From Paenibacillus donghaensis (GTDB lineage: Bacteria > Bacillota > Bacilli > Paenibacillales > Paenibacillaceae): a DNA stretch of 64,000 nt. Every line of letters starts with the position of its first letter. Position 1 is the stretch's first letter. Shown here in pieces: positions 45,051 through 53,900 of this stretch. A program made the translations under genes and the position numbers. Under the pieces are notes generated by a model. That model was not told where the DNA came from and ran no database searches. It was given only the letters and a program-made list of their open reading frames with translations. The stretch covers positions 6,882,001 through 6,946,000 of the forward strand of contig NZ_CP021780.1 of assembly GCF_002192415.1 (NCBI RefSeq), read 5' to 3'.

Positions 45051-46565
45051 TCAGTCCGTTCGTTCCTCATACCGTCGGCGAAACGCCCGCGGCGATTCCC
45101 CGGTCAGTTGCTTAAAGACCACCGTAAAATAACTGGAATTATCGAAGCCTACCCGCTCCGCAATTTCCATCATCCTCAGCCGGGTGAATTGCAGCAGCGC
45201 TTTCGCTTCCTCGATTCGCAACTGGCTGACGTAATTTGTAAGGCCGATGCCGGACTCTTTCTTAAACAAATTGCTGAGATAATTAGGCGTTACGTGTACA
45301 TGTGCGGCAACCATCTGCAGCGAACAGTCCGTTTGATAGTGACCATCAATGTATTGCTTGGCCTGAACCACTACATTGTCCTGTTGCTGATTCAGCCAAT
45401 GATCGAAGATATCCAGAAATTCCGCGCATTTTTCTTTGGCCCAAGACAGCAGCTCCTGAACAGACTGTATCTCGAGGATGTGGGCAGGATTGAGCCCCTC
45501 CCCAGCAGCCGCCGCGTTCACATGCTTGAAGTCTGTCAGCAGAATACTTGAAAAAACAGTGACCAGCGTGTAAATCCTCGTTTTGCAGGACTGCAGTCCA
45601 AGGGACGCCGCCTGATCCACATATTCTGCCAGCCGCTGTTCCGCCGCCGGCAAGTTACTGGTTACAAGCAGGGACAGCAGCTCCTCCTTGAGCAGCGGAA
45701 AGCCGTCCACAGCCGCCAAATCCCCCGCCCTGCCGTCCCCATGTCCGGAATGAACCTCGTTGTATTGCTCCGCCAGCTCCTCGAACCGCTGTACAGCGCC
45801 TAATTCCAGCCAGCTTGTCTCTAATCCGATGAAGCGGCTCATAGCTTCCTTCACGGCATTGCGGTACGTCACTCCCGCGGGGCCAGGCTCCAGCAAGAAA
45901 GCGAACGCCTCCTTGCGCAATGGGAAATACAGGCCTTCCGCCTGATGCCCCTGCAGCAGCTCCTGCAAAATATTCGTTACCGCATAATGAAGAAGGTTGA
46001 TATCGCTCTGAGTGTAATTCTTGCCCGGCAACTCATAGCTGTGAACCTGAAGTATACAAAAATCCGCTGCCCGCCATTTCTGCTCCCAATTCTCCCGGAG
46101 CGCCCGTTCGCAGGGCAAGCCGAACAACGCTGCGCGGAACACCTCTGTCTGCCTTTCCTGCTTCGTCACCCGTAGTTTCAGCTGCTTCAACCGAAGCTCT
46201 TCATACGCCTTGCGCAAGACGCGATAAGCCTCGTCCAGCGAAAAGGGCTTAAGCAGAAACTCCACCGCCCCGTAGCGCAGCGCGCGCTGGGCATATTCGA
46301 AATCACGATAACCGGTCAGAATAATGACTCTGATCTCTGGATGAGCGCGGGACAACCATTCCATTAACTGAAGCCCGTCCATCACCGGCATATTAATATC
46401 CGTTATGATTAAATCCGGCTTGTACAGCTCCACCGCCTGCACGGCCTCTTCTCCGTCAGCCGCTTCGCCGACCACTTCCCAGCCCAACTGGTTGCTGCTG
46501 ATTAATTGCACAAGCCCTTCGCGAAACCAGATTTCATCGTCCACTACAAGCAATTTACCAATCAT
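45051..46565 (-). CDS. YesN-type response regulator of the uronate locus
   Basis: 504 residues: receiver domain with VVDDE, phospho-acceptor Asp56 (LIITDINMPVMDG) and Lys106 (FLLKPFSLDEA), a central region of about 280 residues, and a C-terminal AraC domain (QMVAAHVHVTPNYLSNLFKK, then MEIAERVGFDNSSYFTVVFK and S-P-R-A-F-R-R). The start overlaps the kinase stop by 4 bp. It should activate the importer-lyase operon immediately downstream in response to an extracellular sugar signal detected by the kinase. Confidence 0.92.
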   Translation of the reverse strand: MIGKLLVVDDEIWFREGLVQLISSNQLGWEVVGEAADGEEAVQAVELYKPDLIITDINMPVMDGLQLMEWLSRAHPEIRVIILTGYRDFEYAQRALRYGAVEFLLKPFSLDEAYRVLRKAYEELRLKQLKLRVTKQERQTEVFRAALFGLPCERALRENWEQKWRAADFCILQVHSYELPGKNYTQSDINLLHYAVTNILQELLQGHQAEGLYFPLRKEAFAFLLEPGPAGVTYRNAVKEAMSRFIGLETSWLELGAVQRFEELAEQYNEVHSGHGDGRAGDLAAVDGFPLLKEELLSLLVTSNLPAAEQRLAEYVDQAASLGLQSCKTRIYTLVTVFSSILLTDFKHVNAAAAGEGLNPAHILEIQSVQELLSWAKEKCAEFLDIFDHWLNQQQDNVVVQAKQYIDGHYQTDCSLQMVAAHVHVTPNYLSNLFKKESGIGLTNYVSQLRIEEAKALLQFTRLRMMEIAERVGFDNSSYFTVVFKQLTGESPRAFRRRYEERTD

Positions 46566-48370
46566 ATGTCCTCACTCTCCTGCAGCCGGCAAGGCAGCTT
46601 CAGCCGCACCAGCGTTCCTTCGCCGGGCTCCGACTCGAATTCGACCCCGTACGTGGCGCCGTACACCAGTTCAATCCGGCGGATAACGCTTATCGTCCCG
46701 ATGGACTTGCGTTTGTCGTTTAACGGTTCGTATGGCGGGTTCAGAATACGGTCAATCATTTCCTGCGTCATACCGCTGCCGTTATCGCTGATCTCCAGCA
46801 CAAGAAACGGAGCGCTGCCTTCTCCGGCAGACTGAACATAGCCGGTAATTTGCAGGCGGCGGTCTGTTTTTTTATTGCGGAAGGCATGGATGAAGGCGTT
46901 CTCCACAATCGGCTGAATAAGCAGCCGGAACACGCGGCAATCCAGCATCTCTTCGGGAATGTCAATTTCGGCGGTAAGCGAATCTGGATAACGTGCCTTC
47001 TGAATCTCCAAATAATTATGAATCTGCCTGATTTCATCTCGCAGCGTAGTCATCTGCTGGACGGGCTCCAGCGTATATTGCAACATTTCCGACAGGCTGG
47101 TAATCAGACGGGCAGATTTCTCATCTCCAAGCATATAGAATTTCCAGAAGAACATGCCCAGCGTGTTATATAGAAAATGAGGGTTCAGCTGCGCCTGGAT
47201 TGCCTTTAACTCGGCTTCTTTTTCATTAATTTTACGTTCATACATTTCATAGATCAAGGTTTCGATATGGGCTGTCATGTTGTTGAAGCTCTCTCCCAAA
47301 TAACCCAGCTCATCTTTACTCCGAATTTGAACCCGGGTGTCGAACTTGCCTTCCCGCACATGCTTCATCCCCCGAACGAGGTTTCCAAGCGGACGCAGCA
47401 GCATACGGCTAATGAGAGCGATAATGATGCCCAGACTAACGAGACTGACAAGTGCCGAAGCAACGGCTACCTGTAGAATGACCGTGCTTTTACTTTGTAT
47501 TTGCGCGAGCGAAACTTTGCTTACCAGCGTGAAGCCGACCTTCTCAGACTGTTGTCTCGTGTACATGTAGGAGACCCCTTGCTCTTCGCGGACCAGATTA
47601 CCCATACCGGGCATATTCGCCAACTCGGGTACTTCCTGGCCGTCCAAGCCGTTTAAGGAGTACAACAGCCTGCCCTCCTCATCAAACAAATAGGCTTCGG
47701 TATCCTCATGAATGCGCAGGTCCTTCAAATGAGATTCAAACAGCGAGGTGTTGAATAGAATGAGCATCCTCCCATAGGTGTCCAGATTAATCGAGCGCAT
47801 AAGACGCCCGGCTAACACCACATTGGCATCATCCCGCTGCTGGAAATCGCCTTCGGCCGTCCTGCTCCAGACATATTCGCCTCCGGTTTCTTTCAGCCTA
47901 AGAACCATATCGTCGAGATATGCACTTTCCAAATTATAGAAACGACCAGAAAACGAACCAAGATTAAAGATGTTCTCTTTCAAATCATAAATACGGATGC
48001 CCATGATCTCTGGCGCATCCAGACGGACCTGATACATCTCCTTGTCCAGCAGCTGTTCGAGCTTCATCCGTTCGTAGGAATTGGACTGTTCATTCTGCTC
48101 CATGACGGCCTGACTGACCGACGGATTTAAGGTGATGTAGTCTGTGATTCGGTACATGTCATTGACTCTTGAATCCAGCTGGGCGAGAATCTGATCTGTC
48201 GTCATGTAATATTGCCGGCTGATTTCTTCGTTAAACAGCGATAAATGAATGCGGTACGTAATCAAACCTGTGATGCAGGAGATCAGTATATTGGCCGTCG
48301 ATAACGCGATAATCAGCTTGGTGCTGAATTTGAATATTTTCTTAAATGGACGCCGCCTGTTGTTCATCAC
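46562..48370 (-). CDS. YesM-type sensor histidine kinase of the uronate locus
   Basis: 602 residues. GTG 48370 (GGAGG 7 nt upstream) or ATG 48367 is the start. Transmembrane helices at about 19-41 and 298-322 enclose a 255-residue extracytoplasmic domain. HAMP (about 323-375) is followed by the H-box IQAQLNPHFLYNTLGMFF (His398), N-box PIVENAFIHA, and G1 SDNGSGM. The G2 loop is less typical (NDKRKSIGTISVIRRIELVY). The gene heads the kinase-regulator unit. Confidence 0.92.
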   Translation of the reverse strand: MMNNRRRPFKKIFKFSTKLIIALSTANILISCITGLITYRIHLSLFNEEISRQYYMTTDQILAQLDSRVNDMYRITDYITLNPSVSQAVMEQNEQSNSYERMKLEQLLDKEMYQVRLDAPEIMGIRIYDLKENIFNLGSFSGRFYNLESAYLDDMVLRLKETGGEYVWSRTAEGDFQQRDDANVVLAGRLMRSINLDTYGRMLILFNTSLFESHLKDLRIHEDTEAYLFDEEGRLLYSLNGLDGQEVPELANMPGMGNLVREEQGVSYMYTRQQSEKVGFTLVSKVSLAQIQSKSTVILQVAVASALVSLVSLGIIIALISRMLLRPLGNLVRGMKHVREGKFDTRVQIRSKDELGYLGESFNNMTAHIETLIYEMYERKINEKEAELKAIQAQLNPHFLYNTLGMFFWKFYMLGDEKSARLITSLSEMLQYTLEPVQQMTTLRDEIRQIHNYLEIQKARYPDSLTAEIDIPEEMLDCRVFRLLIQPIVENAFIHAFRNKKTDRRLQITGYVQSAGEGSAPFLVLEISDNGSGMTQEMIDRILNPPYEPLNDKRKSIGTISVIRRIELVYGATYGVEFESEPGEGTLVRLKLPCRLQESEDI

Positions 48371-48928
48371 ATCTCATCCTCCGGCTCTAACCGCGCTTCC
48401 AGTCTGCAACAACCCGCTTCCCCACGCCAAGGTGCAAGGGTACAGGATCGGACCTCAACCGAGTTCAATGGGTCCTCTGATTTGATTGCGTTTGTTCATC
48501 CTATATACTGAACGATTGGGCCAGTGGGCGTCAACCTTCTTTGGCCTTGACCCAGGCATTCTTCTCATCGCGATTAGCTCTCCCTCCCTCCGACACAGTA
48601 GAATATACTCAAGTACCAGCATCTGAAACAGGATTAGGATTACTGTGTTTATAGCATTTGTAATACTCACACTTTGGGCGGTTATCGAAGCGTGATATTG
48701 ATGATTTTGTGGCAAACATTTAAGCCTGACCGATTTAGCGCTGTTCTCTCCTATACTTGCGAATATATTGCAGAGCGGAAAAGCAGATATAAATGAGTAT
48801 TATTGTATTGAAACTGAGAATGAACTTATTCTTAAATTTTTTGACTCTACCTTAAGGGACCTCGGCCAGTTCACTCCGAAAGGGACGTATTGATTTCAAT
48901 ATAGAAACTGTTGCTTAAATACTTAGAG
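48371..48928. other. Gene-free stretch
   Basis: 558 bp between the uronate-locus kinase and the MFS remnant. The longest open frame (minus strand, 48455-48715, 86 codons) has no ribosome site and unconvincing composition. I see no RNA gene or repeat. It presumably contains the kinase promoter and marks the edge of the decayed accessory region to the right. Confidence 0.5.
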
Positions 48929-49256
48929 TCAATTTACTCTTACGGCGACCGACACCCCGGCCAGCAGCCAGAAGTTGCTCTCCCAGGAGAACCACTGCAC
49001 CAGGAAACCCGCCCAGCGCCGGACCGGCCATCGAACCTGCGGCCACAAACGTACTCATCAGCCCGAGCGCCCGCCCCCGCTGCTCCTTCGGAAAGACCTC
49101 GACAATCAGCGCCATATTGGTAGCTTGATACATTGAGGCGCCAATCCCTTGAATGACCCGGAATCCCAGCAGCAGCGCAGCATTCGGAGCCAGCGCACAC
49201 CCCAATGCGCCTGCCGCAAAAGTGAACAGCCCAAGGTTATGAACCCTCCGGGTGGC
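48929..49256 (-). pseudogene. Central fragment of an MFS transporter, frameshifted
   Basis: The minus strand encodes RRVHNLGLFTFAAGALGCAL, GFRVIQGIGASMYQATNMAL and FPKEQRGRALGLMSTFVAAG, helices 2-5 of a drug-efflux-type MFS protein. After PALGGF a one-base insertion near 49010 shifts the frame; the correct continuation LVQWFSWESNFWLLAGVSV runs to TGA 48929-48931. Both N- and C-terminal thirds are absent, so it is not functional. Confidence 0.8.
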
Positions 49257-49329
49257 AGTAATCATTCTGCACATCCACTATGATCAACGCCGTTCGCTCC
49301 GGCATAATCAAATCGGCAGATAGCTCCAT
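49237..49329 (-). pseudogene. N-terminal fragment of an isochorismatase-like hydrolase
   Basis: ATG 49329 (AGAGGTG upstream; two further in-frame ATGs precede it) starts MELSADLIMPERTALIIVDV followed by QNDYCHPEGS and a stop. D-V-Q-N-D-Y is the catalytic-Asp motif of cysteine hydrolases such as isochorismatase and nicotinamidase. The gene is cut off where it overlaps the MFS remnant, so a deletion has joined two unrelated genes. The start touches the stop of the 55-residue ORF upstream, implying a former operon with the P450 gene. Confidence 0.75.
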
Positions 49330-49334
49330 CATCA

Positions 49335-49502
49335 TCACCTCTTTATTTTGGTAGGCTGACCGCTCTTATTACGCTTGCATATCCACCAACCCGTGACCAA
49401 GGCGTTTACTGCCTTTTGTACCGTTTCAGGGTCCTTCGTCAGCATAGATTCCTTCACACCCAGCACCGAATCATTTACCACATTCTTTATGTCTTTGCCC
49501 AT
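49335..49502 (-). CDS. Small hypothetical protein, overlapping the P450 gene end
   Basis: 55 residues starting [20 protein letters not shown], with the C-terminal half [20 protein letters not shown] and a basic tail. ATG 49502 lies 16 bp inside the end of the P450 reductase gene in another frame, and the stop TGA abuts the isochorismatase-like start. No strong ribosome site is visible, so translation would depend on coupling. The tight packing and protein-like composition favour a real gene; the family is unknown. Confidence 0.45.
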   Translation of the reverse strand: MGKDIKNVVNDSVLGVKESMLTKDPETVQKAVNALVTGWWICKRNKSGQPTKIKR

Positions 49503-52500
49503 ACATCTTTGGCGTAACGCCCCTCGGCTTCCAGGTTGTTAAGCCAAGCTCTTGCTTCTTGTTGTCCTACTCCATGTATCGCAAGGTAGGCTTGCTGTAA
49601 GGCTGACTCGACATCCGGGGCCATTTCACTGCCATCCCCGCATACATAAATCCGCCCTCCTGTGGAAAGCAAGCTCACTATCTCGGCTGCATCCTGTTCC
49701 ATCAAATGCTGTACATATGTTTTGGATTTGCCTTCCATTCGAGAAAAAGCAGTACGAAGAGTAACGATACCGTCTCTTTCATATTGTTCAAGCTCTTCCC
49801 GATATATATAATCCCATTCATTCCTGCATCCAAAATAAAGCCGGGCTTCACCCAAATCCGCCCCTACTTGCCTGATTGCAGCACGCGCCTGTAAAAATCC
49901 CCTAAAAGGTGCTACTCCTGTCCCGGGCCCCACCATGATAACCGGTGTTCTTGGATCTTCCGGGAGTTGGAATCCAGAATCGGGTGTACGAACGAACATG
50001 AGAATCTCTTCGGCCGCCTTGCATTCGGCTAAGTAATTAGAGGCAACTCCGTGATAGTCGCCGCGTCCGCTCCAGGCAGAACCCTGCACCACAGCTACAG
50101 TAATACTGGCACGTTCCGGGTTGGCTCGCGGAGAGCTTGAGATCGAATAGTATCTAGGTTTAAGGGGCGGCAATAACTCCAGAAACCGTTCAAACGGCAT
50201 TTCGCAGGCTTCGTACTTCTCAAGCAGGTCCAGCATCGTGAGCCGTTTCTTCAAGATCTGATCCTTGTAGGCTTCCTCCTCCAACAAAGCCGTAAGTTCT
50301 CGCTTGTGCGGAGGGCAAACGGTGTAAGCCGCAAGCTCACGCAGCTGCGCACGGGTAGCAGCTTCCTGCACCTCTACACAGTGACTGAGCAGATCCTGGA
50401 GATTAACGGGGCGGTCCAAGGGAAGATGTACAGCGTTTCGTCCATTTGCCGTCAGAATCAATTGATCCTTCCTATTCAATCCGTACCGCCGTACAATCCG
50501 CTCCACATTCTCTCTGCTGTTGCATGGCAGCACCCCAAGGTGATCGCCCTCCTGATACCTGACTCCTTCTGGCAGTGCGATCTCAATATACCGGGTGCTC
50601 CTTCCGCTATCAGTCTTCTGAAGTTCACGGTTTTCCGTCACCGAAGCGTAAACAGCTTCGTAGGTTTGGGCCAGAGGCATCGCCTCCATTCCACTGACGA
50701 ACTGAACGTTAAGGGCACTTCTTTTGTTCTCCGCATCCTCATTTAATTTCAGATTGAAAGCCATCATAACATCAGACCACATGCGTTCCTGCCATTCTTC
50801 AACCTGCTTCTCGAAGTCTCCGCCGGCATCTGCTTCACCACGCGGGGAGAGCCTCCGGGCTCCTTTTAGAGCGAGCTGCTCATCAATTAATTTTGGCACA
50901 TTCTGATACGTACTCGACCAACTGCGGTCTCCACAACCGAATACCGCATAATGAACGCCTTCAAGCTCACCCGGTTCTACCCCTTCCAGCCATTGCACGA
51001 ACTCACGCGCATTTCTCGGAGGCTGTCCATTATAAGAAGCGGTAACGATCAGTACAGCCCCTTCCTTCGGTAACTTCCCTTTCCAATCATTTAGCGGCGC
51101 AACCTCACTCTTGAAACCATATATTTGTGCAATATCAGAGAGCTCCCGGGCAATCCGCTCTGCCGTTCCTAAATCTGATCCATACAGCACGAGCAAAGGT
51201 ATATGTTCTGCCCCTATGATGGAGCTCTGAACCCGGCCGAGGTTCCGCTTATCTCCATTGTTATCTGAATCCTTCGCTTCCAATTCTTGAGCAAGAGCAC
51301 TTGTCTGGAGTTTATTTCGGGGCTGCACCCGCATAGTGAAGTCTCCCGGCTTCAGCGTTAAGGTCTGCTTTACGTTAAGCTGATAGCTCGTATGATCAAT
51401 TAATTCGAAATGCTGAAGAATCATCCCAAGGACTAGCGTTGCTTCGTGAAGTGCAAACTGCATCCCAATACAAGCTCGTTGACCATTACCGAATGGCTTG
51501 TAGGCATGATTAGGAACTTTATCGGGATCTTCGAAGCGCTCGGGTCGGAATTCATCGGCGTCTTCTCCCCAGGCCTCTTTGTCCCGATGAAGCTGTGGCA
51601 GGAGAACTCCAACATTCTCGCCTTTCTTAACGGGATACTTTCCTCCAATTACCGTATCTTCTTTGGCATATAGTTCAAAGCCCGGGGCGGTGGGCCATAG
51701 ACGCAACGATTCGTTTAGAATCATGCGAATGTAATGGAGCTGTAGAACCTGTGAATACTCTGGAGACGGACTTGTCAGTACCTGATCCACTTCCAGATAG
51801 GCTTTCTTAAGGGAATCCGGATTTTTTATTAGAAAATAGAGCGCAAAAGACAATAAACCGCTTGTCGTCTCATGCCCCGCGATTAAGAACGTGATCATTT
51901 GATACCGGATATTCTCGTCATCCAGCGACTCTCCAGTCTCCGGGTCCTTCCCGTTAAGCATGCGGGCGAGCAAGTCCGTTTCCCCCCGGTCCCCGTTCGC
52001 CTTGCGTTCTTCAATAATGGTGTCCACTAATGAAAACATCGTCTGAACATCCTGATTAAATTGGCGTCTTGTTCGTACCATAAGTTTGTTCTGAATCTCC
52101 AGCCGTGCACTTTTATGCATGGCTTCATTTAGAGCGCGAACCATACTATTGATAAAGGGGCTATGCGTTTCTCTATAGTAACTGTTAAAACGGTAATTGA
52201 ATCCGCATAATCCAATCGTGTCCAGCGTAAGCCGGGTCATGTCATCTGGCACATCAATACTCTCATTCGGGTTAAGACGTGCCCATTTTTGAATCAACTG
52301 CAAGGCAATGTCTACCATCATGGAATGGTACCCTTTCATGGCTTGCTTGCTAAAAGTAGGGAGTAGGATGTTATGGGCTTTTTGCCAATTGGGCTCGTTC
52401 GTTCTGCTTGTAAATAGACCATCACCGCCAAAAGCTCGTACATTCTCTAATTCACTGTAAATTTGTTTATCGAAGCGGGAGATATCACAAACATCAGCCA

Positions 52501-52681
52501 CCAGTTCATGTCCGGAAACGACCAGGCCGGAATAGCCGGGGAGCTTTAGGCGGTAAATAGGGCCGTACTCCTCAGCCAGCTTGCATAGCGAAAGAGTCGG
52601 TTGATCTTTGTCTATTAAAGGAAGGTTGCCAAGGGGGCCAAACGTTTTGGGCTGCGGGATATACCCTGCTTCTTTTATCAT
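49487..52681 (-). CDS. CYP102-family P450/NADPH-P450 reductase fusion (P450 BM3 type)
   Basis: 1064 residues, the normal length for a self-sufficient fatty-acid hydroxylase. The haem domain (1-about 460) has I-helix AGHETTSG (268-275), E-S-L-R (324-327) and haem-ligand Cys404 in [17 protein letters not shown] keeps the active-site Phe (Phe90) equivalent to Phe87 of BM3. A flavodoxin-like FMN domain (about 490-640, [20 protein letters not shown]) and an FAD/NADPH domain (about 665-1064, [34 protein letters not shown]) complete it. It hydroxylates medium/long fatty acids using NADPH and O2 in the cytoplasm. It overlaps its TetR regulator gene by 4 bp, as in the BM3/BM3R1 arrangement but in one transcript. 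Confidence 0.96.
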   Translation of the reverse strand: MIKEAGYIPQPKTFGPLGNLPLIDKDQPTLSLCKLAEEYGPIYRLKLPGYSGLVVSGHELVADVCDISRFDKQIYSELENVRAFGGDGLFTSRTNEPNWQKAHNILLPTFSKQAMKGYHSMMVDIALQLIQKWARLNPNESIDVPDDMTRLTLDTIGLCGFNYRFNSYYRETHSPFINSMVRALNEAMHKSARLEIQNKLMVRTRRQFNQDVQTMFSLVDTIIEERKANGDRGETDLLARMLNGKDPETGESLDDENIRYQMITFLIAGHETTSGLLSFALYFLIKNPDSLKKAYLEVDQVLTSPSPEYSQVLQLHYIRMILNESLRLWPTAPGFELYAKEDTVIGGKYPVKKGENVGVLLPQLHRDKEAWGEDADEFRPERFEDPDKVPNHAYKPFGNGQRACIGMQFALHEATLVLGMILQHFELIDHTSYQLNVKQTLTLKPGDFTMRVQPRNKLQTSALAQELEAKDSDNNGDKRNLGRVQSSIIGAEHIPLLVLYGSDLGTAERIARELSDIAQIYGFKSEVAPLNDWKGKLPKEGAVLIVTASYNGQPPRNAREFVQWLEGVEPGELEGVHYAVFGCGDRSWSSTYQNVPKLIDEQLALKGARRLSPRGEADAGGDFEKQVEEWQERMWSDVMMAFNLKLNEDAENKRSALNVQFVSGMEAMPLAQTYEAVYASVTENRELQKTDSGRSTRYIEIALPEGVRYQEGDHLGVLPCNSRENVERIVRRYGLNRKDQLILTANGRNAVHLPLDRPVNLQDLLSHCVEVQEAATRAQLRELAAYTVCPPHKRELTALLEEEAYKDQILKKRLTMLDLLEKYEACEMPFERFLELLPPLKPRYYSISSSPRANPERASITVAVVQGSAWSGRGDYHGVASNYLAECKAAEEILMFVRTPDSGFQLPEDPRTPVIMVGPGTGVAPFRGFLQARAAIRQVGADLGEARLYFGCRNEWDYIYREELEQYERDGIVTLRTAFSRMEGKSKTYVQHLMEQDAAEIVSLLSTGGRIYVCGDGSEMAPDVESALQQAYLAIHGVGQQEARAWLNNLEAEGRYAKDVWAKT

Positions 52682-53250
52682 GAATGTCCTCCTTTAAAAC
52701 CGTTGTATAATGTCTCCAAGACAAGCCCCGCAGCGGATTTCTTGGCAATATGACCTTCTTGTATCTGCTGCCAGGTGACAAAGAGCAGGGAATACAGCAC
52801 ATTCAGAATCCACTGGCTGCTCATATCCTGGCGAAAATAACCTTTGCGCTGCAACGACTCGATCATCTGCTGTACCGGTTCCTTAAGCTTGGCCTCGGCT
52901 GCCAGCATCTCTTGGCTGTAATTCAGCGAAGTATCGTGAGCTAGATAATAGATTTTATCCCCTAGCGGGATCAGCGCTTCAACTAATTCTGGAATATAGG
53001 TTTCGTTGCCTTCCTCATCCACAGGGATTCGGCTCATTACCTCTCCTACGACCTGCACAGCCCTTAACCCGAGCTGCAGCATTAACTGCTCCCTGCTCTC
53101 CACATATCGATGGAGGGTAGCAATGCCAATGCCGGCATAATTGGCAATTTCATTCAGCGAAGCCGCAGGCTTCTCTACCAAAAGCTCCGTTGCCGCATCC
53201 AGAATCGCATTATGCTTGGCCTCTTTCGTCGTTGATCTGGCATTTGCCAT
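52678..53250 (-). CDS. TetR-family repressor of the P450 operon (BM3R1/FatR-like)
   Basis: 190 residues. The N-terminal helix-turn-helix ([20 protein letters not shown], then [20 protein letters not shown]) is typical TetR; the rest is a helical ligand-binding domain. It is encoded immediately upstream of the CYP102 gene, overlapping it by 4 bp. BM3R1 and FatR, its counterparts in Bacillus, repress the P450 and are released by fatty acids. A palindrome at 53298-53311 upstream is a candidate operator. AAGAAGGG lies before ATG 53250. Confidence 0.9.
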   Translation of the reverse strand: MANARSTTKEAKHNAILDAATELLVEKPAASLNEIANYAGIGIATLHRYVESREQLMLQLGLRAVQVVGEVMSRIPVDEEGNETYIPELVEALIPLGDKIYYLAHDTSLNYSQEMLAAEAKLKEPVQQMIESLQRKGYFRQDMSSQWILNVLYSLLFVTWQQIQEGHIAKKSAAGLVLETLYNGFKGGHS

Positions 53251-53297
53251 CGTTAGCCCTTCTTTCGTGGTAATTTATTATAATTTGATAGTTATTC

Positions 53298-53311
53298 ATA
53301 TCATTTGATAT
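53298..53311. promoter_or_regulatory. Candidate TetR operator upstream of the repressor/P450 operon
   Basis: ATATCA-TT-TGATAT (53298-53311) is a perfect palindrome, flanked on the left by another TTTGATA (53284-53290). It lies about 50 bp upstream of the repressor start in an AT-rich promoter region. Binding by the adjacent TetR protein is inferred from position. Confidence 0.45.
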
Positions 53312-53367
53312 AAATATATACCATATAAGAAATACATTCAACTTTCCCACCAGCGGGAGCTACGACG

Positions 53368-53402
53368 AATAGACCGCATGCCTTTGCAGGGGGCGGTCTA
53401 TT
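53368..53402. terminator. Hairpin overlapping the holin-like toxin stop, likely terminator
   Basis: AATAGACCGC (53368-53377) and GCGGTCTATT (53393-53402) form a perfect 10-bp stem with a 15-nt loop; the toxin stop codon lies in the stem. The same stem, with the same flank CTACGACG, recurs at 57379-57414. It may serve the toxin mRNA on the minus strand and a converging antisense RNA on the plus strand. Confidence 0.6.
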
Positions 53403-53478
53403 TGCGTTTATTAGACAGTAGCGCTACGATTAGCAACCCAAAGGTTAGCATAAGCATCATTGCTTCGAATACTGTCAC
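53398..53478 (-). CDS. Holin-like toxin candidate, 26 residues
   Basis: GTG 53478 with TGAGGG about 9 nt upstream encodes a 26-residue peptide beginning MTVFEAMMLMLTFG and ending in LLSNKRK: a short polar start, one hydrophobic helix and a basic tail. This matches the putative holin-like toxin family (M-T-V-F-E-A-L-x-L-M) associated with type I toxin-antitoxin loci in Firmicutes. Its GTG overlaps the stop of a collapsed TPR-protein gene (GTGA). The terminator hairpin overlapping its stop is compatible with a converging antisense antitoxin RNA, which I cannot demonstrate. A decayed copy lies near 57371-57447. Confidence 0.65.
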   Translation of the reverse strand: MTVFEAMMLMLTFGLLIVALLSNKRK

Positions 53479-53636
53479 AAGGCATCCCTCAAAATCTCAG
53501 CCTCTAGCTCTACCGACAGCAGCGGCAATTCCTTTGCCTTCCGATACTGCCGTTCCTGATGAATACTCTGCACATAATCGTACAAAATATCGGCCGCCTC
53601 TATCATCTTGTTCCAATTCTCCAGGCGAAAAGCGCA
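53475..53636 (-). pseudogene. Collapsed copy of the TPR protein gene at 59469-60290
   Basis: The minus strand reads AFRLENWNKMIEAADILYDY, VQSIHQERQYRKAKELPLLS and VELEAEILRDAL before TGA. The first 45 residues match residues near the N-terminus of the intact TPR protein (AFRLENWDKMIKTADILYDC, QEQQYRKAKELLLLPLELE). The last few (EILRDAL) resemble its C-terminus (EILRGCLGG), so about 190 internal residues have been deleted in frame. No start codon survives. The stop overlaps the toxin GTG. Confidence 0.75.
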
Positions 53637-53900
53637 TAATGGAGGGTTGTTCTATCTAAATAAATTTGCCGATTGAATCCATAACTTTTTTTAATTAAAT
53701 TATCATAAGTGTATTCATTACCAATATAGATTTTAGCAGCAATACAGTATTTTTTTCAGCAAAAACACAATTTTGCTCGAAACCATGGAAACGCATTTGT
53801 TCAAATAAAATTAGAGTCTCTCTTTGACTTTTTTTATTTTTTATTGTTTTAGGACCTGTGTTCAAACTATGAGAAACATGAAATGTCAACTTGAACTCAG

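Noticed and set aside
48455..48715. 86-codon minus-strand frame upstream of the uronate-locus kinase
   Set aside because: No ribosome site, no conserved motif, mixed composition; likely chance.
53695..53889. 64-codon minus-strand frame in an AT-rich gap
   Set aside because: Low-complexity AT-rich sequence with no ribosome site.
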